DNA of 64,000 nt from Bacillus luti (GCF_001884105.1 NZ_MACI01000057.1:143867-207866), one strand, 5' to 3'. Positions 44,349-52,818 are shown, counted from the stretch's first letter. Notes: generated by a model not told the origin, from the letters alone. Program-made: numbers and translations.

Positions 44349-45368
44349 TTAAAATTTTTCTAATACAATCTTCCCAATTGTACGTCCACCTTCAAGTAAT
44401 GCATGCGCCTTTCTAAGGTTTTCTGCATTTATCGGTGTTAGCGTATCGTTTAAAGTTGTATGAAGGATACCTTCATCTAACAACTCACTCACTTTGTTTA
44501 ATAATTCGTGCTGCGTAATCATATCGCCAGTTTCATACATTGCTTTTGTAAACATAAATTCCCAAACGAATGTAGCACTTTTACTCTTTAAAATTCCCAT
44601 TTCAAGAGGGTGTTCATTTTCTACAATAGAGCAAATTTTACCTTGTGGCTTAATGAGGTCACATATTGCTTGCCAATGTTGATCTGTGTTGTTTAAGCAG
44701 AAAATATAATCTACATCCTTTAGACCAAACTCTACGATTTGATCTTTTAAAGGTTGGTGATGGTTAATGATATAATCGACACCGAATTTTTCAACCCAGT
44801 GTATCGTTTCGGTGCGGGATGCAGTTGCGATTACATTCAGTCCAGCCCACTTTGCTAATTGAATTGCAATTGAACCTACTCCACCAGCTCCGCCGATAAT
44901 TAAAATGTTTTTAAATGAGTTCGTATCTTTTTTAGTATAATCAATGCCTAAACGCTCGAATAAACCTTCCCATGCGGTAATAGCTGTTAAAGGGATTGCT
45001 GCAGATTCAGCATCACTTAACGTTTTTGGTTTTTTACCAACGATTCTTTCGTCAACTAGGTGATATTCACTATATGTACCTTGTCTCGTAATACTTCCAG
45101 CGTAAAATACTTCTTCGCCTTCTTTAAATAGGGTACAATTTTCGCCCGTTTGCACGACAACACCACTAGCATCCCAGCCGAGTATTTTCGCTACATCTTC
45201 TTTTTTATCTTTTGGAGAGCGAACTTTTGTATCAACTGGATTAACGGAAATGGCATTAATCTTAACGAGTATATCTCTTCCTGTAGCAACAGGTCTTTCA
45301 ACTTCCACATCAATTAAACTGGTTTCTTCTTCAATAGGTAAGTATTCATATAAACCAATTGCTTTCAT
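44349..45368 (-). CDS. Zinc-type alcohol dehydrogenase-like MDR oxidoreductase
   Basis: A 339-residue MDR protein of the zinc-binding alcohol dehydrogenase-like subgroup: INAISVNPVDTKVRSP, LGWDASGVVVQTGE, and IIGGAGGVGSIAIQLAKWAGL for NADPH binding. Despite the family name the catalytic zinc ligands are absent, so it probably reduces enones or quinones. ATG 45368 follows GGAGGG; the longer in-frame start at 45446 has no site. It is the third MDR enzyme in this window. Confidence 0.88.
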   Translation of the reverse strand: MKAIGLYEYLPIEEETSLIDVEVERPVATGRDILVKINAISVNPVDTKVRSPKDKKEDVAKILGWDASGVVVQTGENCTLFKEGEEVFYAGSITRQGTYSEYHLVDERIVGKKPKTLSDAESAAIPLTAITAWEGLFERLGIDYTKKDTNSFKNILIIGGAGGVGSIAIQLAKWAGLNVIATASRTETIHWVEKFGVDYIINHHQPLKDQIVEFGLKDVDYIFCLNNTDQHWQAICDLIKPQGKICSIVENEHPLEMGILKSKSATFVWEFMFTKAMYETGDMITQHELLNKVSELLDEGILHTTLNDTLTPINAENLRKAHALLEGGRTIGKIVLEKF

Positions 45369-45536
45369 TTCTATTCCCTCCATTAAAGTAAGAGTCGTTT
45401 TCTCTTTTATTATAGGGGGGAACGATTGGTATGTAAAAAAGTACACTCAAATTATTTTCATGAACTCGGGAAATATTTTAAATATTAAGTATATATGGTA
45501 TATTTTAGGTAGAAAACATTGCGAGGTGAATGGCTA

Positions 45537-45746
45537 ATGACGATGCAGTTAAGAAGAAGCGACTATTTTATAGTAACGGGAATTATTATTATGTATCTTT
45601 TCATCGGTCATGTATTGAATATTGATATTTTAAAACTTATGACGATTCATAAAGATGGTTTTAGCGTTAGTTTCTTAGGGATTGCTATATGTTATATTTC
45701 GATTGCTTTCGCATATTTTACGATTAGGAAATTGAAAAAGTCATGA
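45537..45746 (+). CDS. Small two-helix membrane protein, 69 aa
   Basis: Two hydrophobic helices (YFIVTGIIIMYLFIGHVLNI and VSFLGIAICYISIAFAYFTI) are separated by a short polar loop. It ends in KKS. ATG 45537 lies 8 nt after GAGGTG. I recognise no family. A strong bidirectional terminator follows. Confidence 0.65.
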   Translation: MTMQLRRSDYFIVTGIIIMYLFIGHVLNIDILKLMTIHKDGFSVSFLGIAICYISIAFAYFTIRKLKKS

Positions 45747-45769
45747 GCTCACTTGCTCATGACTTTTTT
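45735..45769. terminator. Bidirectional terminator
   Basis: AAAAAGTCATGAGC and GCTCATGACTTTTT form a perfect 14-bp stem between convergent genes; it overlaps the last codons of the 69-aa gene. Confidence 0.9.
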
Positions 45770-45771
45770 AT

Positions 45772-46284
45772 TTAAATAATTTTTTTAAATAAGTTATAAA
45801 CTTTTTTGGAACTGTCTTCATTTAATTGATAGTACGTAAGGTTTACATCATCAGGAGTATCTTGCTGAGCAATCATCACTTCGCTACTGTGGTGATCAAC
45901 TACCCATATGAAATATTTTTTATAAGTTCCATCCTCGAAAGTAATCCACATGTCACAATCTATTAAATCTGATCCTTCTTCATCTAATGTTAATTTTCCT
46001 TTTTTTGCGGTATCCATACTGTTAATAAACGTTTTTAATTCATCTGTTTTTGTGAGAAAGATATCCTTTTTTGTTTTAATTGACTCGACATGTATATCTT
46101 TTATTTCCTGTTTTCCTAAAAAGACAGGGGGCTCATTTGGATCTCGCGAGCTTGAAATGATAGTCACTTTCTTTTTTTGTTTGTTTGCAGTATAGAGATC
46201 TTGAATAGATTTTCCAGAGTTTACGAACCATATGATTCCACAAATAATCAATGTGCTACCAAGCAATAAAATGATTTTCTTAAT
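45772..46284 (-). CDS. Exported or membrane-anchored hypothetical protein, likely ATT start
   Basis: A soluble domain of unknown family follows one hydrophobic N-terminal segment. A good ribosome binding site (GAGAGGAG) lies 8 nt before an ATT codon at 46284, from which the frame reads (I/M)KKIILLLGSTLIICGI, an ideal signal or anchor start with two Lys. The nearest standard start is the TTG at 46266, seven codons in; it would drop the Lys residues and lacks a site. I therefore propose ATT initiation, 170 residues. The domain contains many Lys/Asp and ends KVYNLFKKII. Function unknown. Confidence 0.6.
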   Translation of the reverse strand: MKKIILLLGSTLIICGIIWFVNSGKSIQDLYTANKQKKKVTIISSSRDPNEPPVFLGKQEIKDIHVESIKTKKDIFLTKTDELKTFINSMDTAKKGKLTLDEEGSDLIDCDMWITFEDGTYKKYFIWVVDHHSSEVMIAQQDTPDDVNLTYYQLNEDSSKKVYNLFKKII

Positions 46285-46355
46285 AGAATATTCTCCTCTC
46301 TATTACTTCGTATGAAGAGCTTTTCTATTAATATATGATAGGTAAGCGTAAAGTA

Positions 46356-46820
46356 TTATAGTTGAACGTGGTTATGCTTCACAGTTTTTATTGGGCGATC
46401 TATGAGTAAATTGTAAGTTAGCCCAATTAATACGAGAATGCCACCGATAATTTTGCCGATCGAGAGTTCGTTTGATAGAAAGAAATCGATGATGGTCCCC
46501 GCAAATAATTGTCCGATAAAGATGAGTAACGTTAAATAAAATGCTGATATTTTGGGAGTAATATAGTTTGATAATGAAATGACGATAACGCCTACTAATC
46601 CGCCAAAGTATACAGCGATAGGGATAGATTGCAACGTATGGATAGGAATATAAAATGAGTCTGAACTGAAAATTAAAAATAACGTAGAGAAAAATAATCC
46701 AGTAATATAATTGAAAAAGGTACCTTCCCAATTTCCGATTTCCTTTGCTAAATTCGCGTTAATAATTCTAGCAACAACAATAGAAACACCAGCTAAAATA
46801 GCGATAGTAATATATAACAT
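46356..46820 (-). CDS. DUF606/YdcZ-type DMT membrane protein, second subunit
   Basis: A 154-residue, five-helix protein of the DUF606 branch of the drug/metabolite transporter superfamily. GNWEGTFFNYITGLFF and VYFGGLVGVIVISLSNYITP are typical. It is encoded 13 bp downstream of a homologue of similar size, so the two probably form a heterodimer, as in other paired short DMT proteins. ATG 46820 follows TGGAGG. The substrate is unknown. Confidence 0.85.
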   Translation of the reverse strand: MLYITIAILAGVSIVVARIINANLAKEIGNWEGTFFNYITGLFFSTLFLIFSSDSFYIPIHTLQSIPIAVYFGGLVGVIVISLSNYITPKISAFYLTLLIFIGQLFAGTIIDFFLSNELSIGKIIGGILVLIGLTYNLLIDRPIKTVKHNHVQL

Positions 46821-46833
46821 TTTCTTGCCTCCA

Positions 46834-47256
46834 TTAATAAATTGTCATGACTATAATTCCAGAAGAGATGAAACATAATCCAATTAGTTTTTTCTGTTCA
46901 AACTTTGCAACTTTCATTCCTAATAAACCGAAATGATCAATAACAATTGAAGCAATAGATTGACCGAGTAAGCTTAATGCGATCGTAATAGAGGCACCAA
47001 GAGCGGAGAAACTGATGTTGTTAAAAAGAACGGTGAATACTCCAATCGCTCCAGCGCTATATAAAAAAAGTGGAATACTTTTATCGAAATGGATTTTATT
47101 TTTGTTTATGATTAAAACGAAAATAACTGCAATTAAACCGACAAGGTGAATCACAACACTCGCTGTATACTTGCCAATTAACTCAGATAAAATCCCATTC
47201 AATGGAAGCATAACGGCGATGAGCACACCAATAAAGACAGAAAGAAAGTTAAACAC
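46834..47256 (-). CDS. DUF606/YdcZ-type DMT membrane protein, first subunit
   Basis: A 140-residue, five-helix partner of the downstream protein: FIGVLIAVMLPLNGILSELI, LFLYSAGAIGVFTVLFNNIS and ALSLLGQSIASIVIDHFG. GTG 47256 follows AAGGGG. It is divergent from a Crp/Fnr-family regulator across 132 bp with a perfect 20-bp palindrome in the middle, so control by that regulator is very likely. Confidence 0.85.
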   Translation of the reverse strand: MFNFLSVFIGVLIAVMLPLNGILSELIGKYTASVVIHLVGLIAVIFVLIINKNKIHFDKSIPLFLYSAGAIGVFTVLFNNISFSALGASITIALSLLGQSIASIVIDHFGLLGMKVAKFEQKKLIGLCFISSGIIVMTIY

Positions 47257-47316
47257 TGTAATATCCCCTTTATATTTCGTATTTGTAATGACTGTATCAT
47301 GCTGAAATTGTGTATT

Positions 47317-47336
47317 ACTATGACATATGTCATAGT
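47317..47336. promoter_or_regulatory. Perfect 20-bp palindrome, Crp/Fnr-type operator
   Basis: ACTATGACATATGTCATAGT, a fully symmetric site 52 bp before the regulator start and 61 bp before the divergent transporter start. Half-site TGACATATGTCA spacing fits a dimeric Crp/Fnr protein. Confidence 0.7.
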
Positions 47337-47388
47337 GGAAGAAGAAAATTTTGTATACAATGGGTTGAGTTGTAAAGGTGGGGGAAGT

Positions 47389-48081
47389 ATGAAGAAAGTA
47401 TGTAACAAAAATAAATTAGCAGCGTATATGAAACAAAATAATATTGATTCATTTTTTAGTAATGATATGAAACCATATATGGAACTTATATTTTTTAAAA
47501 AGAATGAGTTTATTTGTAGAGAAAATGAAGAGATAGATTATTTATATTTTTTTGTGGAAGGAAAAGCGAAAGCGTTTAATACATTAAGTAACGGAAAATC
47601 CGTATTATTATGCTTTTATGATAGTTTGCAGTTACTAGGAGATGTAGAATTAATACACTCCCAAAAGACTGCTTCCAATGTGCAAGTGATGGCAGATTCA
47701 TATTGTGTTGGTTTGCCTTTAGGAAAAGTGAGAAATCGACTATTTCATGATGCGAAATTTTTACGATGTATTTGCGGTTCGTTAGCACATAAATTAAATC
47801 GACTTTCTAAAAATAGTACCATTAATTTACTGTACCCACTTGAAAATCGACTTGCGAGCTACATGTTAGCAGCAGGGGAACGAGCGGTGCAGCACGGAAA
47901 TAGAATTGTATTTAGTGGGAATTTAACGGAAATAGCTGAATTGTTAGGAACGAGTTATCGGCATTTATTACGTACATTAAATATTTTTTGTGATAAAGAG
48001 ATAATAAAGAAGAACGATGGATGCTTTGAAGTAGTAAATGTAGATGTTTTGAGAGAGTTGGCGGCAGATGTTTATAAATAG
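47389..48081 (+). CDS. Crp/Fnr-family transcriptional regulator
   Basis: A 230-residue regulator resembling YeiL. The cyclic-nucleotide-binding-like beta roll (FFKKNEFICRENEEIDYLYF, FVEGKAKAF) is at residues 25-140, and the HTH at the end (FSGNLTEIAELLGTSYRHLL). No N-terminal four-Cys cluster is seen, so it is not a classical iron-sulfur Fnr. ATG 47389 follows GGTGGGGGAAG. It likely binds the palindrome at 47317 and controls itself and the divergent DMT pair. Confidence 0.88.
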   Translation: MKKVCNKNKLAAYMKQNNIDSFFSNDMKPYMELIFFKKNEFICRENEEIDYLYFFVEGKAKAFNTLSNGKSVLLCFYDSLQLLGDVELIHSQKTASNVQVMADSYCVGLPLGKVRNRLFHDAKFLRCICGSLAHKLNRLSKNSTINLLYPLENRLASYMLAAGERAVQHGNRIVFSGNLTEIAELLGTSYRHLLRTLNIFCDKEIIKKNDGCFEVVNVDVLRELAADVYK

Positions 48082-48094
48082 GGGGAGAGTATAA

Positions 48095-48448
48095 ATGATA
48101 ACACCTATATTTAGAATTTTTGATATTGAAAAAGCAAAGCTATTTTACTTAGATTTTTTAGGATTTAAATTGGATTGGGAACATCGGTATGAGGAAAATA
48201 TGCCATTATATATGCAAATCTCGTTACATGATGCTGTGATGCATTTATCAGAGCATCATGGTGATGCTTCGCCAGGCGGTGCGATTCGGGTTAAAATAGA
48301 TAATGTAAGGGAGTATCATGCTGTATTATTAAGTAAAGAATATGCTTACTCAAAGCCTGATATAGAAAAAAAACCTTGGGGTACAATTGAATTAACTGTG
48401 ATTGATCCATTTTCAAATAGAATTACATTTTATGAGGAGCGGGTTTAG
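48095..48448 (+). CDS. Glyoxalase/bleomycin resistance-family protein
   Basis: A 117-residue VOC-fold protein close to Ble-type binding proteins: FRIFDIEKAKLFYLDFLGFK, YMQISLHDAVMHLSEHHGD and IELTVIDPFSNRITFYE. It may bind an antibiotic or act on a small metabolite. It lies 13 bp after the Crp/Fnr gene on the same strand, probably co-transcribed. ATG 48095 follows AGGGGGAG. Confidence 0.85.
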   Translation: MITPIFRIFDIEKAKLFYLDFLGFKLDWEHRYEENMPLYMQISLHDAVMHLSEHHGDASPGGAIRVKIDNVREYHAVLLSKEYAYSKPDIEKKPWGTIELTVIDPFSNRITFYEERV

Positions 48449-48490
48449 AAATCGAGATGTCATAAATAATTTATCAAAGTAGGTGTTACA

Positions 48491-49228
48491 ATGAATAGGA
48501 AAATAGCGATAATTTCAGATGTTCATGGGAATAGTCATGCTTTAAAATCTGTATTAAAAGATATTGCACGTCGTAAGGCCGAAATGATAATAAATTTAGG
48601 GGATAGCGTGTATGGGCCGTTAGATCCTTTAGGGACAATTGAAATATTAATGAAGAACGAGATGATACATATTAAGGGAAACTGTGATCGCATGCTTTGG
48701 GAATCTATACAAGAGCAGTCTGCTACATTAACTTTTGTCCAAAAACAATTAACAAAAGATCATATAAATTGGTTACAACAACATCCTTCACAATTTATTG
48801 TAGACGATATGTTATGTTGTCATGGTACGCCAACTTCAGATGAAGTGTATTTGTTAGAAGAGATGAATGAAAATGGTGCGTTATTAAAGAATGGAAAAAA
48901 TATAATGAACCAACTCCAAAATATTGAGCAAAAAATAATAGTATGCGGTCATACTCATATTCCTAGAGTTGTTTATTTACCTAACGGAAAGATTATTATA
49001 AATCCAGGGAGTGTAGGACTTCCGGCATACAAAGATGAGTTACCTGTTATGCATAAAATGGAATCAGGAACTCCGTATGCAAAATATGTAGTGATAGAAG
49101 AGGTTTTGGGAGAATGGATAATTGAACAAATTTCAGTTCCTTATAATTGGGAAGAAGCTGCTGAATTGGCTGTTCAACGAGAAAGGTATGACTGGGCACA
49201 GGCGCTAAAGACTGGGAAGATAGAATGA
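48491..49228 (+). CDS. Calcineurin-like metallophosphoesterase
   Basis: A 245-residue phosphoesterase. Motifs of the two-metal site in order: SDVHGNSHAL, NLGDSVYGP, KGNCDRML, CCHGTP and VCGHTHIPRV, then NPGSVGLP. The family hydrolyses phosphomono- or diesters; YfcE and serine/threonine phosphatase PrpE-like relatives are near. ATG 48491 follows TAGGTG. It is 42 bp from the VOC gene on the same strand. Confidence 0.9.
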   Translation: MNRKIAIISDVHGNSHALKSVLKDIARRKAEMIINLGDSVYGPLDPLGTIEILMKNEMIHIKGNCDRMLWESIQEQSATLTFVQKQLTKDHINWLQQHPSQFIVDDMLCCHGTPTSDEVYLLEEMNENGALLKNGKNIMNQLQNIEQKIIVCGHTHIPRVVYLPNGKIIINPGSVGLPAYKDELPVMHKMESGTPYAKYVVIEEVLGEWIIEQISVPYNWEEAAELAVQRERYDWAQALKTGKIE

Positions 49229-49263
49229 AGGGGAGTTTACTTTATGGTAAACTGCTCTTTTTT
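49229..49263 (+). terminator. Terminator of the metallophosphoesterase gene
   Basis: GAGTTTAC pairs with GTAAACTGCTC with one bulge, followed by a T run. Confidence 0.75.
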
Positions 49264-49317
49264 ATTTTGAGTAGATATTGAATTATATAAAAATAAAATG
49301 TTATGATTACGGAAACG

Positions 49318-49343
49318 TATGAATATATGAACAAATATTCATA
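49318..49343. promoter_or_regulatory. Inverted repeat before the flavoprotein gene
   Basis: TATGAATAT (49318-49326), 8 bp, ATATTCATA (49335-49343), ending just before the ribosome binding site. It could be an operator for a TetR- or MarR-type regulator not encoded next to it. Confidence 0.4.
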
Positions 49344-49365
49344 TATAAAAGGAGGAGGGATTAGA

Positions 49366-50409
49366 ATGAAAGACCTAATTATTATTGGAGCAGGTCAAGC
49401 TGGATTAACAATGGGATACTACTTGAAGCAAGAAGGATATAATTTTTTACTACTTGAGGCAGGAAACCGAGTTGGTGATTCATGGAGAAACAGATATGAT
49501 TCTTTACAGCTCTTTACACCGAGGGAATATAGTAGTTTACCAGGTATGATATTAAAAGGAGAAGGAAATGGATTTCCACATAAAGATGAAATTGCAATGT
49601 ATTTAGAAGAATATGCACAGTATTTTCAACTACCGGTACAATTGCAAACGAAAGTTTTAAAAATAAGGAAGGAGGAAGAAATATTTGAATTACACACTCC
49701 TACAGAAGTTTTACAATCGAAAAAGGTTATTATCGCATCAGGTGGTTTTCAGCAACCGTACATCCCCTCATTTTCACAACATCTTTCATCGCATGTTTAT
49801 CAAATACATTCATCACAATATAAATCACCATCACAAATTCCTAAGGGAAAAGTACTAGTAGTAGGTGGCGGGAACTCAGGAATGCAAATTGCAGTAGAAC
49901 TTGCAAAAACTCATGAAGTTACAATGGCTACCAGTCATCCGTTAACATTTTTACCGTTACATTTATTTGGTAAAAGTATTTTTAATAGATTAGAAAAAAT
50001 AGGTTTATTGTACGCTGAAATAAATACAAAGAGGGGGAAGTGGTTTCAAAAGAGAAAGGACCCCATTTTTGGATTTGAAGGTAAGGAACTCATTCGTAAT
50101 GGAGCAATACAACTGCAAGAAAAAGTAGTAAGTGCATCAGAAAATAAAATAATGTTTCAGAATGGTGAGACATATAGTGCAGATAGTATTATATGGTCAA
50201 CTGGTTTTGTTTCAGAGTATAACTGGATTGAAATAGAAAAGGCAGTAAATAAGAATGGATTTCCTAATCATATAAAGGGAATTAGTTCCGTAAGTGGATT
50301 ATATTATCTCGGTTTGCCGTGGCAATCTCAAAGAGGTTCTGCACTTATTTGTGGTGTAGAAAAAGATGCAGTGTATTTACTTTCTGAAATCAAAAAAATA
50401 GATCAGTAG
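49366..50409 (+). CDS. FAD/NADPH flavoprotein monooxygenase (CzcO/YhaT-like)
   Basis: A 347-residue protein with two dinucleotide-binding sites: LIIIGAGQAGLTMGYYL for FAD and KVLVVGGGNSGMQIAVELA for NADPH. The middle WRNRYDSLQLFTPREYSSLPG is typical of the flavin-containing monooxygenase-like family often named CzcO. It may oxidise a small sulfur- or nitrogen-containing compound. ATG 49366 follows AAAGGAGGAGG. It is preceded by an inverted repeat. No terminator hairpin is obvious after it. Confidence 0.88.
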   Translation: MKDLIIIGAGQAGLTMGYYLKQEGYNFLLLEAGNRVGDSWRNRYDSLQLFTPREYSSLPGMILKGEGNGFPHKDEIAMYLEEYAQYFQLPVQLQTKVLKIRKEEEIFELHTPTEVLQSKKVIIASGGFQQPYIPSFSQHLSSHVYQIHSSQYKSPSQIPKGKVLVVGGGNSGMQIAVELAKTHEVTMATSHPLTFLPLHLFGKSIFNRLEKIGLLYAEINTKRGKWFQKRKDPIFGFEGKELIRNGAIQLQEKVVSASENKIMFQNGETYSADSIIWSTGFVSEYNWIEIEKAVNKNGFPNHIKGISSVSGLYYLGLPWQSQRGSALICGVEKDAVYLLSEIKKIDQ

Positions 50410-50639
50410 CAGCAACTACTGATCATCCATATGTACATGAATTAGGAGAGGTCAAACATTTATTAACTTTATTATAATAGATTTTCATTAGAATAAAAAC
50501 TGAAAATTCTCATTTTTTATTGAGAAAGTTTTTTTGTATCGAAATATAAAAAATTAAGCATTTATCATTTTTAAAAGGATTCTTTTTGTAAAATACTTGT
50601 TTTGAGCGAAAAATAAGAAGATACATCCCTCTTCAAAAT

Positions 50640-50741
50640 TTATGTATAGGGGTTTACTACATTTATCTCAAATTTTTCGATGATTTTAGCCGTATCTTCA
50701 TTGGATTCCTTCATACCAGATTCAATCCACCTAATATTCGT
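50640..50741 (-). pseudogene. C-terminal remnant of an XRE-type HTH regulator
   Basis: On the minus strand a frame reads NIRWIESGMKESNEDTAKII and then EKFEI before its stop at 50640. The IESG...DTAKII pattern is helix 4-5 of Cro/XRE repressors. No start or upstream HTH part exists, because at about 50740 the sequence passes into an unrelated hydrolase remnant on the other strand. In 50410-50639 I see no other feature. Confidence 0.5.
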
Positions 50742-51047
50742 TCCTTATATAGTTTTGTTACATTACTGGAAACTATTACGGGGACACAGTGGGCAGAACA
50801 AGTGCCTGTAGAAATTCCTATTTATAACATTGCCGGAGATCAAGATGCAATCGGTCAATATGGGGAAGGTGTTTATGCAGTTTCTAATTGGTTACTAGAA
50901 ACTGGGCATAAGGTAGAAACAAAGATATATTCCGGATATAGGCATGAAATGCATAACTATCGGGATATTCGCGATGAAGTGGAAGATGGAATCATTGATT
51001 TTCTGAATGTAGCATTGAATGATAAAAGGCATGAAATTAAGCGATAA
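50739..51047 (+). pseudogene. C-terminal remnant of an alpha/beta hydrolase
   Basis: About 100 codons, open from 50739 and ending at 51047, match the end of a monoacylglycerol lipase/S33-type hydrolase. IPIYNIAGDQDAIGQYGEGV holds the acid residue and YSGYRHEMHNYRDIRDEV the catalytic His. The nucleophile Ser region is missing. An internal start at 50802 would give 81 residues, still without the nucleophile, so an active enzyme is not possible. It abuts the XRE remnant, which suggests a deletion joined the two. Confidence 0.75.
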
Positions 51048-51096
51048 TTATTATTAAGGACAAGATTTTGAGTGCGTTATATATAATTCGATAAAT

Positions 51097-51123
51097 AAAA
51101 CCAGCTGAATGAGCTGGTTTTAT
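51097..51123 (+). terminator. Terminator after the hydrolase remnant
   Basis: AAACCAGCT and AGCTGGTTT flank GAATG, followed by T. The bcr1 copy begins at its T run. Confidence 0.8.
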
Positions 51124-51279
51124 TTATCCCGCTTTAATGGGCAGTAAGACCCCCACCTCAAAATTCAGCGAAAGCAAAGAAGTTAGGTGGGGGATCAACT
51201 GCCCATAAAAGTCCGATTGGTTCAACTAATAATCAGTGGGGGATGAAGAAAACCCCCACTGATTAAAGTTTCACTTTAT
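51123..51279. repeat. bcr1 repeat element, copy 2
   Basis: 157 bp, bounded by TTTAT (51123-51127 and 51275-51279), almost identical to 15827-15983; differences include GCGAAAGC for GCGGAAGC and a changed segment after CCGATTGGT. In 51280-51495 only promoter-like AT-rich DNA is seen (TATATAAG near 51441). Confidence 0.92.
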
Positions 51280-51495
51280 TAGACAATACTCTTTTATTCC
51301 AGTTAATTATTCAATACTCGATTTGAAATCTTACTTACACATATTTTTATAGAAGATAGAGTAGGATGAAAACAAGTAGAGGTGGTAGTTAAAAGAATAA
51401 AAATAAGATAGTTATATTTTGGTAATTTGTGATATAGTCTATATAAGAATTATTTCCAAAACATTACGATTTGGAAGCAGAAAGGGGAAGCGATT

Positions 51496-51744
51496 GTGAA
51501 GTTTGATGATCAACGCTTACTAGGAATCCGATTAGGTTCTGTACTTGTAACAGATGAAAATCAATATTTAGTAATTAAGAAAAAAGATCATTATGCACTA
51601 TTAAATATACATAATTTAGAATGCACTCATGTTGAAGTGCAGCTAGAACATATTGAAGAATTGTTGCGGGAAGATTTCCAAGAAAGTATAACGGAGATTA
51701 TCACGCCGGAACATATAAAAATTGTTGCGAAAAATGTTATATAG
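51496..51744 (+). CDS. Small hypothetical protein, 82 aa
   Basis: A soluble, acidic alpha/beta protein (RLGSVLVTDENQYLVIKKKD, EHIEELLREDFQESITEI). The GTG start at 51496 lies 7 nt after AAAGGGG. I recognise no family. It stands alone, ending in a strong bidirectional terminator. Confidence 0.65.
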   Translation: MKFDDQRLLGIRLGSVLVTDENQYLVIKKKDHYALLNIHNLECTHVEVQLEHIEELLREDFQESITEIITPEHIKIVAKNVI

Positions 51745-51779
51745 AGAAAGAAGCTGGAAGGAACAGCTTCTTTCTTTTC
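51745..51779. terminator. Bidirectional terminator
   Basis: AGAAAGAAGCTG and CAGCTTCTTTCT are perfect 12-bp arms between convergent genes. Confidence 0.9.
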
Positions 51780-51780
51780 G

Positions 51781-52818
51781 TTATAAGGATAATGTTTTTA
51801 AAACATCACCAATAATCCCTTCCATTTGATGAACACCTAAATCAGCGTTCGTCATTATAACCGCACCATTACCTCGGTATGGATAGCATACCATCATACA
51901 TTGAAATCCAACGCCCCATCCAAGGGAATAAATTTGGAAGTCCTCATCCGAATCATCTAGAAAAACACCTAGTCCAGTCCATTTTGAACAGCCTTGAGGA
52001 GAAATCATATCTTGAACTGCTTCTTGAGAAAGTTTTAGTTTGCCCTTTCCTTTTAAGGAATGAATAATTTCAAGTACTAAAGCTGATAAGTCTGATGGTG
52101 TTGTCCAGATGCCTGAAGTAGCTGCGAATGGGTAAAATGGATACTTCTCATTTGTGACGGTACCATCTTTGTTATGTCCGTAAGCGAAGATCTCCATTTT
52201 ATTTATATCTTCAGGAGAGAATACCGTACTATTCTTTAGTTGGAGTGGCTGAAAGATATATTCTTCAAGTAAAAGGGTGAATGGTTTTCCAGTTATATCT
52301 TCAAGTAGCAGTTCGATAATACAAAAGTTCGCATCAGAGTAGTGAAATTCACTTGCGGGTTTATAAGTTATTTCTATCGGTACGGGGCAATATGATGTTT
52401 TACCGGCAAGGAGTTCAGACATGTTTGGTCGCCCTTGTGCAAGTGTATAATGTTCAAAACTATTAGGAGGATCAATGATTCCAGATTGGTGACTTAATAC
52501 ATTTCGTAACGTGACTTTTTTCTGTGAAGTAAATAGGTTAGTAGGAATATTCCAAGATGTGAGTCTATCATTTACGTCTTCGTCTAAATGCACGATTTCT
52601 TGATCTGATAACGTTAGTACGAGCATTGTAGTGATGAACTTGCTAATAGAACAAGAATTGAAGATAGAATCCGTAGTGACAGTTTTAGTTGTTCCAAATT
52701 CAAGTGTCCCGAAGGCAGTCACTTCGTCTAGTTTGCCATCACGTACAACGGCAAGGCTTAAACCTGCAACGGAATATTGGTTCATTTTCTCATATATAGT
52801 GTTACTTTTTAAGTTCAT
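51781..52818 (-). CDS. Serine hydrolase of the class C beta-lactamase fold
   Basis: A 345-residue cytosolic-looking protein without a signal peptide. The nucleophile motif is SCSISKFI (SxxK = SISK). EFHYSDANFCIIELLLE carries the Tyr motif, and GWGVGFQ lies near the third box. Relatives are esterases or D-amino-acid peptidases. Unlike the 11549 protein it would act inside the cell. ATG 52818 follows AAAGGAG. Confidence 0.85.
   Translation of the reverse strand: MNLKSNTIYEKMNQYSVAGLSLAVVRDGKLDEVTAFGTLEFGTTKTVTTDSIFNSCSISKFITTMLVLTLSDQEIVHLDEDVNDRLTSWNIPTNLFTSQKKVTLRNVLSHQSGIIDPPNSFEHYTLAQGRPNMSELLAGKTSYCPVPIEITYKPASEFHYSDANFCIIELLLEDITGKPFTLLLEEYIFQPLQLKNSTVFSPEDINKMEIFAYGHNKDGTVTNEKYPFYPFAATSGIWTTPSDLSALVLEIIHSLKGKGKLKLSQEAVQDMISPQGCSKWTGLGVFLDDSDEDFQIYSLGWGVGFQCMMVCYPYRGNGAVIMTNADLGVHQMEGIIGDVLKTLSL

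Noticed and set aside
46372-46731. 119-codon minus-strand frame inside the DUF606 gene
   Set aside because: It is out of frame with a clear membrane protein gene, rich in Tyr/Arg/His, and has no ribosome binding site.
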